A DNA stretch of 64,000 bases from Agelaius tricolor (Eukaryota; Chordata; Aves; Passeriformes; Icteridae): positions 9,595,001 to 9,659,000 of the forward strand of contig JALJCS010000022.1 of the NCBI GenBank assembly GCA_023055355.1, read 5' to 3'. Each line of letters begins with the position of its first letter. Within the stretch, counting starts at the first letter, position 1. Positions 1 to 13,794 of this stretch are shown piece after piece. Position numbers and translations under genes: made by a program. The notes under the pieces are model-generated. The model was given only the letters and a program-made list of their open reading frames with translations, searched no databases and had not been told where the DNA came from.

Positions 1-3000
1 TTGAGCAGAGCAACAAACAGCACTAAAATAAACATGAGCTCACTGTAGCCCTTCCTGCCTCAGCTGTTGTGTTTATGGCAGGTTCCCAAAAGGAGCAGGT
101 CCCCTTTGTAGTCCTGCAATGCACCTGCCACCTTTGCAGAGCAAACTCACACCTCTGTTTTCACTCTGGTGATCTGAGTGCCCTCCCTGTGCTCACAGCC
201 TGGCAAGTCCAAGAAAGCACCCAGGTTTACCCCTTGGTGTTATTTTTATGGATTGCATCATGGAGATGCAGCCTACATGGAAATGTAGGTGGAAAAAACA
301 CACCTTGTATGAGCAAAAATGGTGCCTATTTAAAGGACAAAATGAAGTGGCAGAGCAGCATACGCTGAACAATTCATAGATGCTACCACCAGAACGTTAA
401 AAAATAGGTTTCATGTCTAGCCTTGGCTTTCAGCCATAGTTAACACCAAAATGTGCCTTTCACCATGATCTAAAGGCAGGCAATCACCACAAAGATCAAT
501 TAGGACACACAGAGTTTGGTGAGATCAGCTCTGCAGTGTTACAACTGCATTTAAATACGTGGACAACCTGTGGAGTGGAAACAAATCACAGCAGCCCAGC
601 CTGAGTGAGAGGTCTCTGACTCTCAATGTGTGATTTAATGCTGGTTTTGAAGAATAATTTGCAGTGAGATGAAAGGCTGGTCTCACATCCATTAATAACA
701 ATCAGAATGTCATCATTCTAATACCAAAATATTTTGTGAGAGTATTTTCTTCTGTTTGGTTCTGTGTTGGGCTACAAGGAAAAAAACATGTATTACCAGT
801 TTCAGTGAAGGCAGAAGGCATTCTTGGCTCTTACATCTTCTGAAATGCATCCATCTTCCCAATTAACTATTTAATTTTATTGTGGATTTGGAAGCCTTGA
901 ACTCAGCCCTGTGCTGCTTCACTCTGCGAGTTGTGTTTACAAAGCTCTCTGACCAAAGGTGCCCTGTAGAAAAGATTTATTTGGGGAAACTACTTCTTGT
1001 TTGTGAGTCTGGAAGAAAAGTGAAAACCTAAAATGTCAAACTTTCATCGTTACTTTTGAATTGAGTGCAAATATTTGACTCAGCAGAATATAAGCATCAG
1101 TAAGGAAATAGCTTATCTGCTCAAAATACTCTTAAAAATACAATGGCAAGAACATGCTGGGTATTTTAAGATACTTATAAAAAATAAGTGCATGGGAAAG
1201 ATGTACTGTAAATGATAAGGCAGATGTTTATACAATCTTTTTACAGAGTCCAGAGCAGAATTCTGTGTCACTGATGGCTCCTTTTGGTAAACACATTCAA
1301 TTGCTCAGTATCAGGGAGCCTTTACTAATTTTCTCTTTGCAGGCAGCAGAGATAAGAAAAGTGCACTGCCAGCTTTTTTAGTGCTGCTAGAGCCTTGAAG
1401 CTGCTTTTTAACACAGCTGGTACAGAGGTGGAACAGAGTCTCATATTTCTGTCTAATAATAGCTATCATTCGTAGGGAGCTCTACTCCCAAGGCACTTTT
1501 CTACTTCTCATATACACATATTTGCATGCAGATACACATAAAAATAGATTAAAAAAAAAGAATTTATGTGTGTAAAAAGAGACCACTGAAGGCAGAGTGC
1601 TCAGAATCTCCTTTAGCAGAATTTCTGCCGTGCCTCGGGACAGAGCGTGCCATGCTCTGCCTCGGGGATTTATTTCGACTTGCATGGCAATCCACTGTGA
1701 AATTATGATTTTTCAGTGCTGAGTGGCTGTTGCTGGCAGGAAATGAGGCCTGTGAATGCTAATGATACATGATTGGAGCCCACCATTGGATCTTTGCAGA
1801 GGGGGGCTCAGAGCTGTGCGCCAGCAGCGCTCGCCTCCTTCCCCACTCTGCACCACAGGGGTTGGAGAAAGTCCCAGTGTCTGCTCAGGATTAACTCGGA
1901 GATTTTTGGGACAGAACTTGCCCCCTCCACCCCAAATACATCAAACAAATACAGGCAAAACTTAGGAGATGGGCTCAGTATTGATTTTTTGAGGTTTGGA
2001 TTGAAGGCACTTGAGGCTGTAGTTTATGTTTGGACTTAGGTGTTTATTATTTCTTATCAGTAAAACAGTTTTACAACTATGAGTTTGGCAGCTTTTCATT
2101 AGTAAGGTACAAAATGGTTCACTATCTCTTGTTACAAGGTCTTTTAAGAGTAAAAAATCTAATTAAGGAATGATACTTAGATCATTATCCTCTTTAACGT
2201 AATAATTGTTCTCTTGAAGCCTGCAATGTGGACTTTTCTGTCTTATTACAAAAACATCACCCAAACCTATGAAGAAGAAGGAAGAAGAAGGTAAAGAAGA
2301 ACACTTCGTGTCTGCCTTAAACTTCTATTTTGCTTAAAACCTTAAACTTTAAGTTTTCTACTTTGTGATATTACACACTTCTAACTAACTACACACCCAT
2401 AATCCAGTGCTATCGATTAATTTTGAAATTCTCCCTCACAGTCTCAGGTCAGTGGCAGTGTTCTCTTGAGGGTCTGTGCCTTTAAGCACAGAAAGTTTGA
2501 AATTCTCAGCACCCAGGGTTCCAGCAGCTCAGCACTAAATAAAGTTGAGTAAAGGGGATCTAATCATTCTTGCTCCACTCCAGCCAGAAAATCTGACACA
2601 ATATCCAGAGACCCCAGACCATTGAGGTCCAGCCTGAAAAGGGATGGTTGCTGGATCCAGGACACCAAATCTTTCTAGTTTTCTCCCTTATCTGCAGGCA
2701 AAGTGATGCCAAAAGATTACAAAATACACCAGGAGAACTGGTGAGAAAATTGGCATTATAATAGGAAGGCCTTTACCTTAGATGCCAAGGACAACAAATA
2801 AAATCTAATATCTGGAATTTTTTTCTTCTTGAAAATAATAGGGCTGAATGATTTTCTTTCTAGTTTTTGGTATTTCACTGGAGTTTTGGGAAATTTAATA
2901 TCTACATGACAGCAGAATGTGAAGGGCACATTTCTCTGTCCATCAGGGATAGGAGGCAGCTATCTCTGAGTTAAGTGACACAAAATTTATGACCACAGTG

Positions 3001-5040
3001 CTCATAATTTTTAAAAATATCTCTGGTTCTGACTTGAAGTATTCTGGATCACTCTGTGAAAACTCCATGTTTCCTTGTCTGATACTGATTTTAATTGCAG
3101 ATAAGTGGCATTAGGTTGTTTACATAGCCTGTTTGTCTGAGGATGGGAGATTGATGATATCTGTTAGATGATTTATTTCCCAGCTGTCTAAAGTGTGCGG
3201 GGTTTGAAAGTTAATTTGAAAAGAAGTGGAATGGAAGTAACAAGAAACTCAGTTTGAAATGCTGTTCAGTGGTTAAATCCACAGTGAACCAATCTAAACC
3301 ATAGTTTTACAAGGTTCCTTCTCACCATTTCCACCCAAACCTTAGAACACAAATCTTATCCTTTTATTGGTAAATGACACTTTTTGAAGCACAGTCATTT
3401 AACTTCGAATTGCCATGCTTATTTGTGAAGTTAAGAGCACTAAGGGAAGTTTAAGCCCCATATAATTGAAAACATCAAATTATATATCCATGAAAATGGG
3501 ATTTAGAATGGAAATAGCAGCTGATGCTTAATTGAAACAGATATGTTGGAGTAACAGTTGTGTACCTGATTTTCAATTCTTCAGATGACTCATTTATGCA
3601 GCAGTTACCAGTCCTGTAATTTTGAAAAAAAGTAAAGGTCAAACATCTTATTTGCAAATCCATGTTCCTTGGTTATTGTGTATATATCTCAATTCAGATT
3701 TACAAGTAATAAACCTGGAAATATTTTAAGCTGATTAAATGAAAGTGGATTTCATATTACAACATGCTAAAACCCACCTACAGAATAAATAACAAGCCCC
3801 TGAAGGAAATTTAAATAGAAAGTGATTAATACCTTAAACTGATGAATAACACAGTTTTATAAGAGGTGTGCTAATGAATCAGACACCTCTGCTTGCAGTC
3901 AGTCCATGTGGGTGGGCCCTGCAGCTGGAACACCCTGAGCTGGGGTCTCTGTGTGGGTGGAAAGGTCCCAACACACCCACATGTGGCTGCAGAGCTGGGA
4001 CTGACCCCTCAGCACCCTGCAGTCCCTCACATCCTACTTGGAAAACGCCAGAGAAGGCCAAATTCCATTGACCTCAGTGTTTGTGAAGAGTTCCTGCCAA
4101 ATTCCAGGCAAATCTATAAAGAGTAAACATGATTTTACTCAGATTCTGAGTCACTTCACTAGCAGAACCAAGCAGTAATTACGAGTCACAGCTATTTTCT
4201 TAATTTGAGCACATTTTTTATCTACCAGCTGTTTGGTTTGTTCCTTCTTTTAATTGCGCATCTCAGCAAGGGGAACGTTGGGAAAGATGAAAGGGTCAAA
4301 ACAAGGATCTTGGAGGATAAACTGTTGTCTTTAAAAGCAATCCCTACTGGAAGAAAATATGATGATTGAGAGGCCAGCGGTGCTAGGGTAAGCACAAGAT
4401 AAGTCACAAGCTATTTGAAGTAATGTTTCCTTTGATCTGCCAGGCCTTTCCATACATAAGGAAATTCAGTGGGGTGCTAAAGGCTCTGCTAATCTTCCTA
4501 ATGATACGCTGAGGATGCTTAAGGCTGAGGTTAAAGAGGAGAGGCCTTTCAGTGCAGCTTGATTTGTGAACTTTTGAAATACAGGACTAGCTTTCCTCTC
4601 AAAGATATTTGCAAAGCAGCTGCTCACGTTAAAAAAATGTGTGGGCAACTGTGTGGATGAGCTCAGGGCAGAAAAAAGTTAAAGGGAGAAGCTTTAGATG
4701 AGCTTTGCCTTCAGCAGTGCTGCCCTGGACAGTGATATTGTGGGGTTCCCACAGGGCTTTAGGAACAAAGTGTGTTAAGAACAAGGGTGGCTTGAAATCC
4801 TTGAGGAAAGCAGGCAACCAGAGGGCTGGGTTGGTCAAAATCTTTGATAATTAATATCTGTCAGGCTGGTGGGCACAGCACAAATGTGCTTGGGAAGACT
4901 CGAGGTCCTCATTGAAACATCTGATTTTTAGGTCAATCTTTAACACTGCCATGGCATTCAAAGTCAGGCATGAGAGCAGAATCAACCTTTGACTAAAGAG
5001 CCTGAAAGTAAAATGGGGAGCCTCCATTTGTCAAGAAACT
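1..5040. other. Non-coding AT-rich stretch, no gene seen
   Basis: I see no exon, RNA gene or transposon here. Every frame is broken by frequent stops, and the open frames are all under about 100 codons and resemble nothing I know. A short GAA-type repeat at 2271-2299 is listed separately. A somewhat more GC-rich patch lies around 3880-4060. CpG dinucleotides are rare, as in bulk vertebrate DNA. It is probably intergenic or deep intronic. Confidence 0.7.
2271..2299 (+). repeat. Short GAA-rich microsatellite
   Basis: The sequence is an interrupted run of GAA/GAAG units, all purine except one T, directly after ACCTAT. It is short and imperfect and looks like an ordinary simple repeat. Confidence 0.7.
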
Positions 5041-5256
5041 TCAAGAATCATTCACGGGGGGTAAAAAAAGAATGCGATAGAGAGAAACGTGCAATGCATA
5101 TTGGCACCACTGGGCTCTGAGTGGTTTGATTTGGCCTGGTTCACACTCCTTGTGTGCCCTGAACACAGCAAACAGAGCACATCTGTACCCTCCAATCCAT
5201 CTGAGGCTCAGAAAGTCAGACCTCTCCCTGATAGTGTGACTGGTTAGCTTCAGAGT

Positions 5257-5991
5257 GTGCCCAAACTGCACACTGAGTCTGGCAGTCACAGCAGCTTTCC
5301 TCCCAAAAAGAGGAGATCATCACTTGCATGGCAGCACAGCCAGGTGTCCCCAGCAGCCCAAAGGATAACTCAGGGGTCTATGAAGTGTCACAGACCCTCA
5401 CACGTGCAAGGTGAGGCTGTTGTCACACGAGTACAGATGAGACCTGGCTCCGCAGCTACCTGGATGTGCAATCCTGGGATGCTTTCACGCCAGGATGGCA
5501 CCAGAGGTGGCCACAGCACTGATGGAAGGATCACAGAAAGGGGTGGAACCAGGGAAGTGGGGATGGGATGTGGCTGGTGGCCTCAAAGCAGAGCCAAAAT
5601 GAGCCAGGCCATTGTCAGGAAGCACTGGAACGTCGGGGCTGAGGAGCAGCAGGGTCCAGCAGGAGGGCTGGGCTCAGGTCCCAGCAGCCAGAGCCAGCTC
5701 CCCTCTTCAGACAAGATGCCTGGGGCAGCTCACTCACTCCCAGCCTTTCTCCAAGCAGGTTTTCCTAATCAGTCAATTAAAAAGCCCAGTAAGGAGCTTG
5801 TGGCAGTAGATAGAAAAGCACCTTCCCCTCCTGGCAGCACCTGCAGCCAGTCTGGGCTGTCTGGGACAGCCAAACTCCCTCTGAGGAGCATTAACATCCC
5901 TAAACACAGGCTAAAGTCTAATTTTCAGATACTCTCAGTTGTCCAAGGGTTGTTTGGCTGTCCCATGCAGAGTGAAATACCTTTCACATGA
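5257..5991 (+). other. Long open frame of 245 codons, probably chance
   Basis: One frame stays open for 735 bases in a locally GC-richer area. It begins at GTG, not ATG. The conceptual protein is rich in Ser, Pro, Gly and Gln, and I recognise no domain, signal peptide or membrane segment. No convincing acceptor or donor frames it, and the region is not a CpG island. The likeliest explanation is a chance ORF in DNA poor in the AT-rich stop codons. An exon of an unrecognised lncRNA or a bird-specific gene cannot be excluded. Confidence 0.2.
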
Positions 5992-8900
5992 GAAATCTCC
6001 CAGAACACATTTCAGTGGGCTCAGAGCACATCTGTGTAAGGGTTGGCTCACCTCAACCAAAGGAAAAAGAATTACTCCTTACTCTGCAGGTAAGAACTTT
6101 ATTGGTGGTCCAAGGGCAATGATTTAAATACAAGTTTTGAAGCACTGCTCTGGAATTTAGCTGTCTTGGGTTTGCCATTGCCATTATTTATTTGGTCTTG
6201 TCTTATTTGGGGACCGGAGTCACTGCATTCCTGAGGAAAGTGCCAGCGTTTTCACTTGGAATGGCAGAGTGACATTCAACTGCCCTCAACTGGCCTGGTT
6301 TTATATCTGATTGCACATGAAAGGAAGCCTTTTGAGTGCTGTAAAAATGGATAAGTTTAGAGCAAATCTACCTGGAAGTGACAGGCAGGGAATCCTATGA
6401 AGCCAAATAGGCTTAGGGCTGAGATAGAAACCAGTCCTAATGCTGTTAAGGCTCAGTTTCTGTGCAGAAGCAGGGGTGGAGGTGCTTAGAAAACTTCACT
6501 GGCAGGAACCAAATACCTAGAAAAATTAGACCATTGGAAGCATTTCTTTGACTTTGAGGGGCCAGACTTTAGATGTGGAAATCAGTACTTGTCTGCTGAT
6601 AAATGCAGCTATGTGACACTTGAAAAATTCAGATTCATGGTTTATTCCACCAACATTTTGAGTATGGAATATTCCAAATAGATGCTTGAGAGTTTTAGCA
6701 AAAATATAAAAAATATTAATGTTTCTTATTCATTGGTTAGAAGAGTTATTTTTCTAATGAATAAACCTCTGTCTATAATCAGTAAAAAGACATCTCTAAA
6801 AACCATAGAATGAGCTGGTGAAGGGCAAATATCCTTCCCTTTTGAGCCACCATGACTGGTGGCTTTACTTTCTCCAGCTGTAGTCTACCGGATGAAACAG
6901 AGGAGAGCAAGTCCAGTTAGAACCCCAAAAACGTTAAAAAAAATACACAAACCCCAGTTTTTACCCAGGGCACACACTTGTGGCCTCACACTGAGCAGGT
7001 TTCCAAGGGCCAGCTCCATGTAAACGCTCACAGAGGCTGAGCAGGGCAGCCAAGTCAAAAGGTGAGATCATGGAAACCACCAACCATTTATGGCCTCACC
7101 TCAGGGACCTCTCAGCTACATGGGGCTGCCACTTAAAAGCTGCCACAGGCTTTAAAGCTTCCCCTGGTTTTGAGGCTTCCTGCAAAGCCAGAATTGCCTC
7201 AGCCCTGACCCTGCCAAGCAGCCTGGCACATCACCCACTCCACTGAGTCCCCAAAGGTCCCCAATCCCCACCTTCCCCCAGGAAGGAAACTTTCCCAGGT
7301 GATGTCTAGAACACTGTTATACATGATAAAAAAGCATGGGGGCTGCCACTGCTTTTCAAAAATTAGTCAGAGAGAAAAAAATAAATAAATTCAGATATTT
7401 TTTAAAATAGATCATTAGAGCTTTTCTGTTCATGCTAGATGGGACCAAGACCAAATCTCCTCATTCTAAGTCATGACCAACACCCTGCAAATCCTCTCAG
7501 CTCTGGGTTGTTCTCTCCTCACAACAGTCTGATGATCAATGCCATGGCTTTTGCTGGCTCACAATTCCTCTGATGAGCATGTGGAGGGCCTCTTTCTCAG
7601 AGACAGGAGCTCATCACCACTCAGAAATATTTGGAAATGTTTATTTGTGTGGATGTGCAGGAGCACAGAGATAAGTGTGTGGGCTCGTGTTTGTGTATTT
7701 AACTACGCAGAAATAAACGTTCTGGATGGAAGCTGATAATGGTCAAATAAAAGCAAGCACTGAAATGATTGCTAAAATAATCAAAAGTCCTTTTTTTGTC
7801 CTCACAAAACAGCTTCTAGCTGATGCTGGTAAATGCTAATGTTAAAATCTGTAACTAGTGCATGGAAAGTTATGCTAGATCCCTAACTTCTGGATAAGAC
7901 AAAAAATGTTAATTGGGCCAAATCTTCTTGTTATTTATATGGAGAAAAAAAAGTAGTTGAATTTAAAGAGGCACAGGTTTCAGCCAGAGAGAAAACAACA
8001 AGGAAAGGAGCAGAGCTGGAACAACACCCAGGTTATGTTCACTCTCATAATGTATCATGTGGGAGGTAACAACCATGGCCTGCACATGCTGAAAATTGAA
8101 GAAATCAGAAAAATTCAGGATTTTGTGCTTAAGATGATATGTGGTTGGATGGGAGGATGGAGTGCCAGGACACTGCTGGCATCTAGCTCCAGATGAGGAT
8201 CTGAATCACCCTGGCCAGGCCTCAGCTTTTTGAGTTTCATGGAAACCAAAATGAGCCAGGCAGAGCCTCATGGAAACCAACCTTGCTTGGACTCCTTCCC
8301 AAGTCAGCTCATGAACAGAAATGTTTCTCTGGAAAGTACCTAACAGTGCATTTAGTGTGGAGACACACTTTCAAAAGCCTCCAGAGAACAGAGTTTCTGC
8401 AGAAGGAGTCCAGTCCCTTGAAACCTCTCTATGCCCAGTAATCTTAAACATCCAAATTCCCACAAGACTGACCCCTTATTGATAGCAAAGATAAAGGGGC
8501 TGTTTTCTGAGCCTCTCAGCATTTCATTAAGGCCTGAACTGCAGAGGAGGCCAGAACAGGAAAGAAAATCCAGTGGGTGAATATTTAATTCTATGGAAGG
8601 CAATGGCCAGTCCTAGGTCGGGTTTTGTGGAGGAAAGATTTCTCCCTGTGGTTTTAGATATGCAAAAACACATGGCATGAATGACATTAGAAATTACTTC
8701 ACTGGGCTCTGGTAACAGCAAGAGCAATCTGATGTAATTTTGAGAAGAACCACATTTGAATGATTCCTATCTTCAAGTAATATAGATTTTCCACAGTGGC
8801 TGTTGCTCTCTGATTATTTGCTCTTACTTAGTTCCTTGTGTTTCTGTGGTAGTTGCTTTGGCTGTTTCTAAGTGCTGTGCATTTTTATGCTCACAAGCAG

Positions 8901-9950
8901 TGCAGTGAAGTGTTCATTTGCACTGGGAAGTTTTGGGGAGTGTGCAAATCTAAGCTGTGTCATTTGGGACAACAGCTGTGCAACAATTGTGTGGAGTGTG
9001 GACCCCATTTTTGCTTGAGCTCCTTCCATCTGACATTCCCTGCTGACACATTTAGGGGTTTTTCTTGCTGCAGAGCACCCAGTATGTGCCAAACCTGCTT
9101 GAATTCTGGGACTTTGGGGTCACATGATAAAACACTCCCATCTCTCCACTCCATCCATCTGTTTTTTTCCCAAGCTAGAGCTGTTTTCCATCCCTGGGTC
9201 AGTGAGTGGAGGCCATGGCTGAGCCCTGTGAGCCCAGCAGCTGTTGCACAAAAGGCAGTGATGCCAAAGGAATCCTTCTTGTAGGAGGGGAGCACAGATG
9301 GGGAGACCCTTCCTGAGGCCAAGGGATGCACTTCCCAAGGACAAACAGCAGCCAGAGTTGTGCATTGGCTTGATGCCATGAACATGGCCAAAACAGGGAG
9401 CTGCAGTTATAAAGGAAAATGGCATTTCCCAAGGGAGCAGATGGATGGAAATGTGACTGTGAAAAAGCCCTGGAATTGATGGAAGGCTCTAAAGGCAGGT
9501 GATGGAAAAGGGGAGGTTGTATGCACATGGCAGCTGGCAGGGGAAAGCTGAGTTCCCTTTGGGGTTCTGTTAAGTTACAGATGTGGCAAGAATTAAAAAA
9601 AAATAAATAAAATCGCAGAAAGCACCCCAGGAGCATTGTGAGGTGTGGGCAGGGCTGTGTCTGCCACAGAAATAAAGGCAGTGTCTGGACACCTTGGAGG
9701 GGCAGCTGTTGATGGGCATGGCGGGAGATGTGGAAAGGATCTTTGGTTTGAGACACAGGCTGACTGCTCTCAAAGCGTGTGAAGCTGAATCAGTTCCTCT
9801 TTTGATATAAGGGCCCTCCTAAGTGACACCAAGTCTTGTTGGTGGCTTAGCCAAGGCAGGAGCTCCTTCCACCCTAGGGCAGGCCAGGGCATCTCCAGCC
9901 CCAGCCAAACCCAGGGGCTGCAGGATCAGCCAAAAAATGGGAACGAACCA
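5992..9950. other. Non-coding stretch, no gene seen
   Basis: This block is mixed AT-rich and moderately GC-rich sequence with no recognisable exon or transposon. Overlapping open frames on both strands around 8850-9760 (up to 185 codons on the minus strand) run in several frames at once, which is the pattern of low stop density and not of selection. A 12-bp direct repeat (TCATGGAAACCA) occurs twice around 8238-8276. Confidence 0.65.
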
Positions 9951-9988
9951 TTGACACGACCCACAATAAACCTGACACACGACCCACT

Positions 9989-10011
9989 GGGGAGCAGGGG
10001 GGGATGGAGGG
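9989..10011 (+). other. Potential G-quadruplex motif
   Basis: The plus strand has guanine runs GGGG (9989-9992), a run of seven G's (9997-10003) that can supply two tracts, and GGG (10009-10011), with short loops between them. This meets the usual four-tract pattern. Only sequence is seen, so folding is inference. Confidence 0.45.
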
Positions 10012-13000
10012 AGATGCACAGCATGGTTACCTCTCTGTGCCTCTCTCCTTGCCCAAAACCCCTTTAGCTGAAAGCAGGAGGGCCAAAGGCAAGGATGGGA
10101 TTGCTCTGGAAGCCCTGCATGGCCTGAGTCTTGGGCTGTCCATGACCAGTCCTGGGCAGGTCAGTGCTGCCCTAAAAACCTCTGGTACAAACAGCAGGGT
10201 GTGGCAGTGTGGGACAGCAAACTTTGGGTTTAGTTGCCTTGGGTGACATTTGGCCGTATTTAAATATTTTAAGGGATGATAGCTGGGTGCTCCTCACCAC
10301 TGTAATTTGTATTTCTGCTGGTCAGACATGAGCCTGAGTGTCCCAGCATTGCATGTCAGAGAGGGGCAAGCATAAATACAGAGATGGAAATTTCCCAAAC
10401 ACGTTTGTCACCAGGTCAGATAAGTGGAGAGAAGCTTGATCCAGTTACTAATTAATAGCAGACTTTAAAAGTAGGAAAAATCATCTTGTCTGTTATAATT
10501 CATTATTATAAAATGAGACTATTTTCTGCTGAATTTATGAGGGAAATCCTCAAACCCCTGTTTATTTTTTAGTGCCAGATGAGTCAGTTTTGTTATCCTT
10601 AGCAATAATTGGTGATATAATGAAAAATTTGGTATGATTTACACAAAAGAGTTTATGTCTTCATTGTAAATAAACACTGATTTTTTTTTGCCATTAAGCT
10701 GAATCAAGCAATATGTGGTTTAAGATGCAGTTTACAAGCTAGTGAAAATCAGAAATTATAAATAGCATGACAATCTTTTTGGAAAGGATGTAAGTCATCA
10801 TGCTCCCAGGACATAAGATAACCTCTAATTAATGGGGGCTAGTAAGAATTCTTTCCTGTCAGCAAGTTATTTCATAATTGCCTTCTGTAAGGCTTCCTGT
10901 CCTTTCCTCTGAAGCAGCTGCTGCAGGAACAGGATGATAAAATCAATAAATCCCTGACCCACTCCTATACCTCTGTGAATGTCTTTTTGATGGGAACTTT
11001 CATCCACCCAAGACCCAGGTTCAGTTTGCTTTGTTTGCAAGGCAAAAACTGCTGAATGCTGAGGCAGAAGAAATTACTTGTTCCCTTTAGTGATGTCTCC
11101 ACTTGTGACAGGAAAAACAAAGCCTAAATCCTTCAACTCATGTGCTGGCATGTAGGAAGGAAGGTAATTTTTGTCAATAACTCCAGCTGGAGAAGCAGCT
11201 GGTTGCATTGTTAACGTGGACCCACAGTACAAATATCCATCTAACAGAGGGAGAGAAAAGCTTAGTTCTTGAGAGGTTGTCTGGCTAAAAGAAATCCCAC
11301 CCCAACCATCCTCTGAGCTTTGGAGCCCTGTTTAGGCCTTCCACTTTGCCCTGATCCTCAACTCTGCTGTTTATCATTTCCTCCTAATATTTCCACCTGT
11401 CTTCACCAAAACTACTTTTGGATTAATCCAAAATTACTTTTGGATTTTTGCTGTGCAATAGGTAGGCCTCCAAAATCACCTGATGGTTGCAGTCACTGGG
11501 TTCTAAGATAAATGCAGGAAATGGCTCTCTGGAAGTGCCTTTGCCCTTTTTCAGTCATATAAAGCAGCTGAGGGATTGGCATAGGCTGAGGCAGGCTTAG
11601 TTTAACATTAAACTAATTGAAAGTTGCTGCAATGAATCACATCTAATGTGTCATTGGAAAGGAGGTTTCTTGATCTTTAGATAATGGTGCAGTCTAAGAT
11701 AATATATATCCACTTTTTAAAAGGTAGGAAGTAGGCTGGGGAAGGGAATGTCTCCAATGAGTGATAAAACTGCAGATGCACACACCTGGTTTGGGAAGCC
11801 TTCCTGCAGGCCAGGGTCTGAGCAATTAAAGGAAGCCCTAACTGGACATTAATCAGCTTTTAGGTTTTTCTCCTCTGGGCAATTCAACAACAGGACACTT
11901 TCTTGAGGTGAATTTGCAATTCCCTCCTTCTCCCATCAGTGTCAGAGCTTGAATTATATTCTCTTTTTATTATTTTTTTTCTCTTGTTTGGACATGGACC
12001 AGGAAAAATGAATCTATCCATGCTTCAGATCCCCATGACTTCTAGAGGTTGTACTGATCATCAGCTACTAGCTGTGAATAAAGCCTTCAAACCTTATTTA
12101 AACATCACAGCACTAATCATGGTCTCCTTAAGTAAAATGCTCTTAAACTATAATTACCCATAAGATTATACATTGGCAGTTACACAAGAAATTGTGTTAC
12201 AGGGCTGTACCAGGGGGCTGAGCTCACCCCTCTGTCTCAGTCAGTCAGATCTGCTGAGAAGGACAAATGCAGCAGGCAGAGTTAGCAGTGGAAAACCACC
12301 CCTGTGCCCTGCCCAGCCCCAGGATGAGCAGAAAACTGATTTAATATTCAGCATGCACTATTCAGTTTACAGCACTGCTCCCAATTCTCAGCTGGTGCAA
12401 ACAGATGTTGATCTGCTGAATATTGATTTCCATCAGTTCAGGCTTCAGTTCCCAGTGCAGAGATCTCCTCCCTTTGTGTTTAATGTGAAGTGCACTGTTA
12501 AGCACCACCAAAAAGAGAAGCAGCTCTAATGCATGTTTTGGGGTTTTCTTAAAAGGAAATGGGATTTTGGAGGGCAGTTTTGATAGAACAGACACTCTTG
12601 TCCTTATGTCTGCTCACAGCTCACTCCATCCTCTTATAGCACGAAACACACAAATTAAACAGGACTGGAAATTTGGGAAAGTTCAGACTTTAGAGTAGAT
12701 TAAGGGTTGGGGCTGGAACAGATATTTTCCTATCATCCTCTGTAAACCCACACTCCTTTCCCAAGCACCATCAGGTAGTTTCTTTTAGTCAAAAATACAT
12801 GAGCAGCATAAAACCTCTTATTCCTGCTTGTTTGAATTGAGTTTTGCTATTTGCCCTTACAATCTGTTGGTTTGGCTGCATGACATGGATTTCCAGCTAA
12901 AACAATTTCCTCACCAATTACTTCCACAGACAACAATTCCAAGCAATTAAGAGAATTAAGGAAGTGTTTTCATACTGCTAAGGAATACATCTGTGAAGAG

Positions 13001-13754
13001 CTTTTAAAGGATGCAGAGTGAGATGCTAAAATTCACTTTGCTTTTCCTTAGATATTAGCAGGGGAAATGATCAGAAAAATCCAGTCAATGTTTGATGTAA
13101 GACAGCTACCAGAACTGCAAATGCTTTTAAATTGGAGACTACCTGCTTTCTTCCACAAAACTGCTTTGTGGGGTTGTTTTTTTTTCTGTTAAATGACCCA
13201 CTTTTTCTCCTCTGTGAGGATGAAAAACATGATCTATTCCATGCATGCTCCTGCTGGATTGCCTGTGCCTGGTGATGCTGCAGTGGCACTGCAGGGTTTG
13301 TCTCCAGCCCTGCCTGCACACAGCTCTGCAGAGCACATCCCCTCATTCCTCTGGGCAGAATTCAGGAATAAAATGCCATTTTCTGAGGGGTTGGTTGGAG
13401 TTAAAGCAGATTTTGCACATGCATGGAACAGGGGTGGAAAAGCACATGGCATTTTTTGTGGGAATGAGGCACAGGAAGGCACCAGAGCTGTAAGGATCTG
13501 TAATTTGCACACACCACCCAATTCTGGTGCAAGGGGTGACTCAATTTAAGTGCAAATTAGTAATTTTGAGGAGGGATCCTTAAAAATTACTAAAGCATTT
13601 CATGATTGTGAGGAAGGCTTTAATTTAGGAGACAATTCCCACACTCCCACCTGAAGGCATTACCATTTTCTGTCCACCCGTGCCCCTCCTGTCCTTTTTA
13701 CTAAGTTGTGGATTCCAAACATCACTTTTGGCTATTGTTTCACAAAGCCTTTTT
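10012..13754. other. Non-coding stretch, no gene seen
   Basis: This is AT-rich unique sequence with frequent stops. Apart from the palindrome at 11416-11433 I see nothing that can be named. Short homopolymers occur, such as the T run near 10681. No CR1 or LTR sequence is recognisable. Confidence 0.65.
11416..11433. promoter_or_regulatory. Perfect 18-bp palindrome with back-to-back TAATCC cores
   Basis: TTTTGGATTAATCCAAAA is its own reverse complement. The centre carries GGATTA and TAATCC head to head. TAATCC is the known core of K50 homeodomain proteins (OTX, PITX, CRX, GSC). The half sequence ACTTTTGGATT recurs just downstream at 11436-11446. The palindrome is directly seen. A role as a homeodomain dimer site is inference, and chance is possible in AT-rich DNA. 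Confidence 0.3.
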
Positions 13755-13794
13755 CCCTAAAAGAGTTTCTCTGTCCCTAAAAGAGTTCTTGTGA
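13755..13794 (+). repeat. 20-bp tandem duplication
   Basis: Two adjacent 20-bp copies start with CCCTAAAAGAGTT (13755-13774 and 13775-13794). They differ only in the last third. This is a local replication-slippage type duplication. Confidence 0.75.

Noticed and set aside
5257..5991. 245-codon open frame as a protein-coding gene
   Set aside because: It starts at GTG, shows no domain and no splice framing, and lies in GC-richer DNA where stops are rare. Kept only as a low-confidence note.
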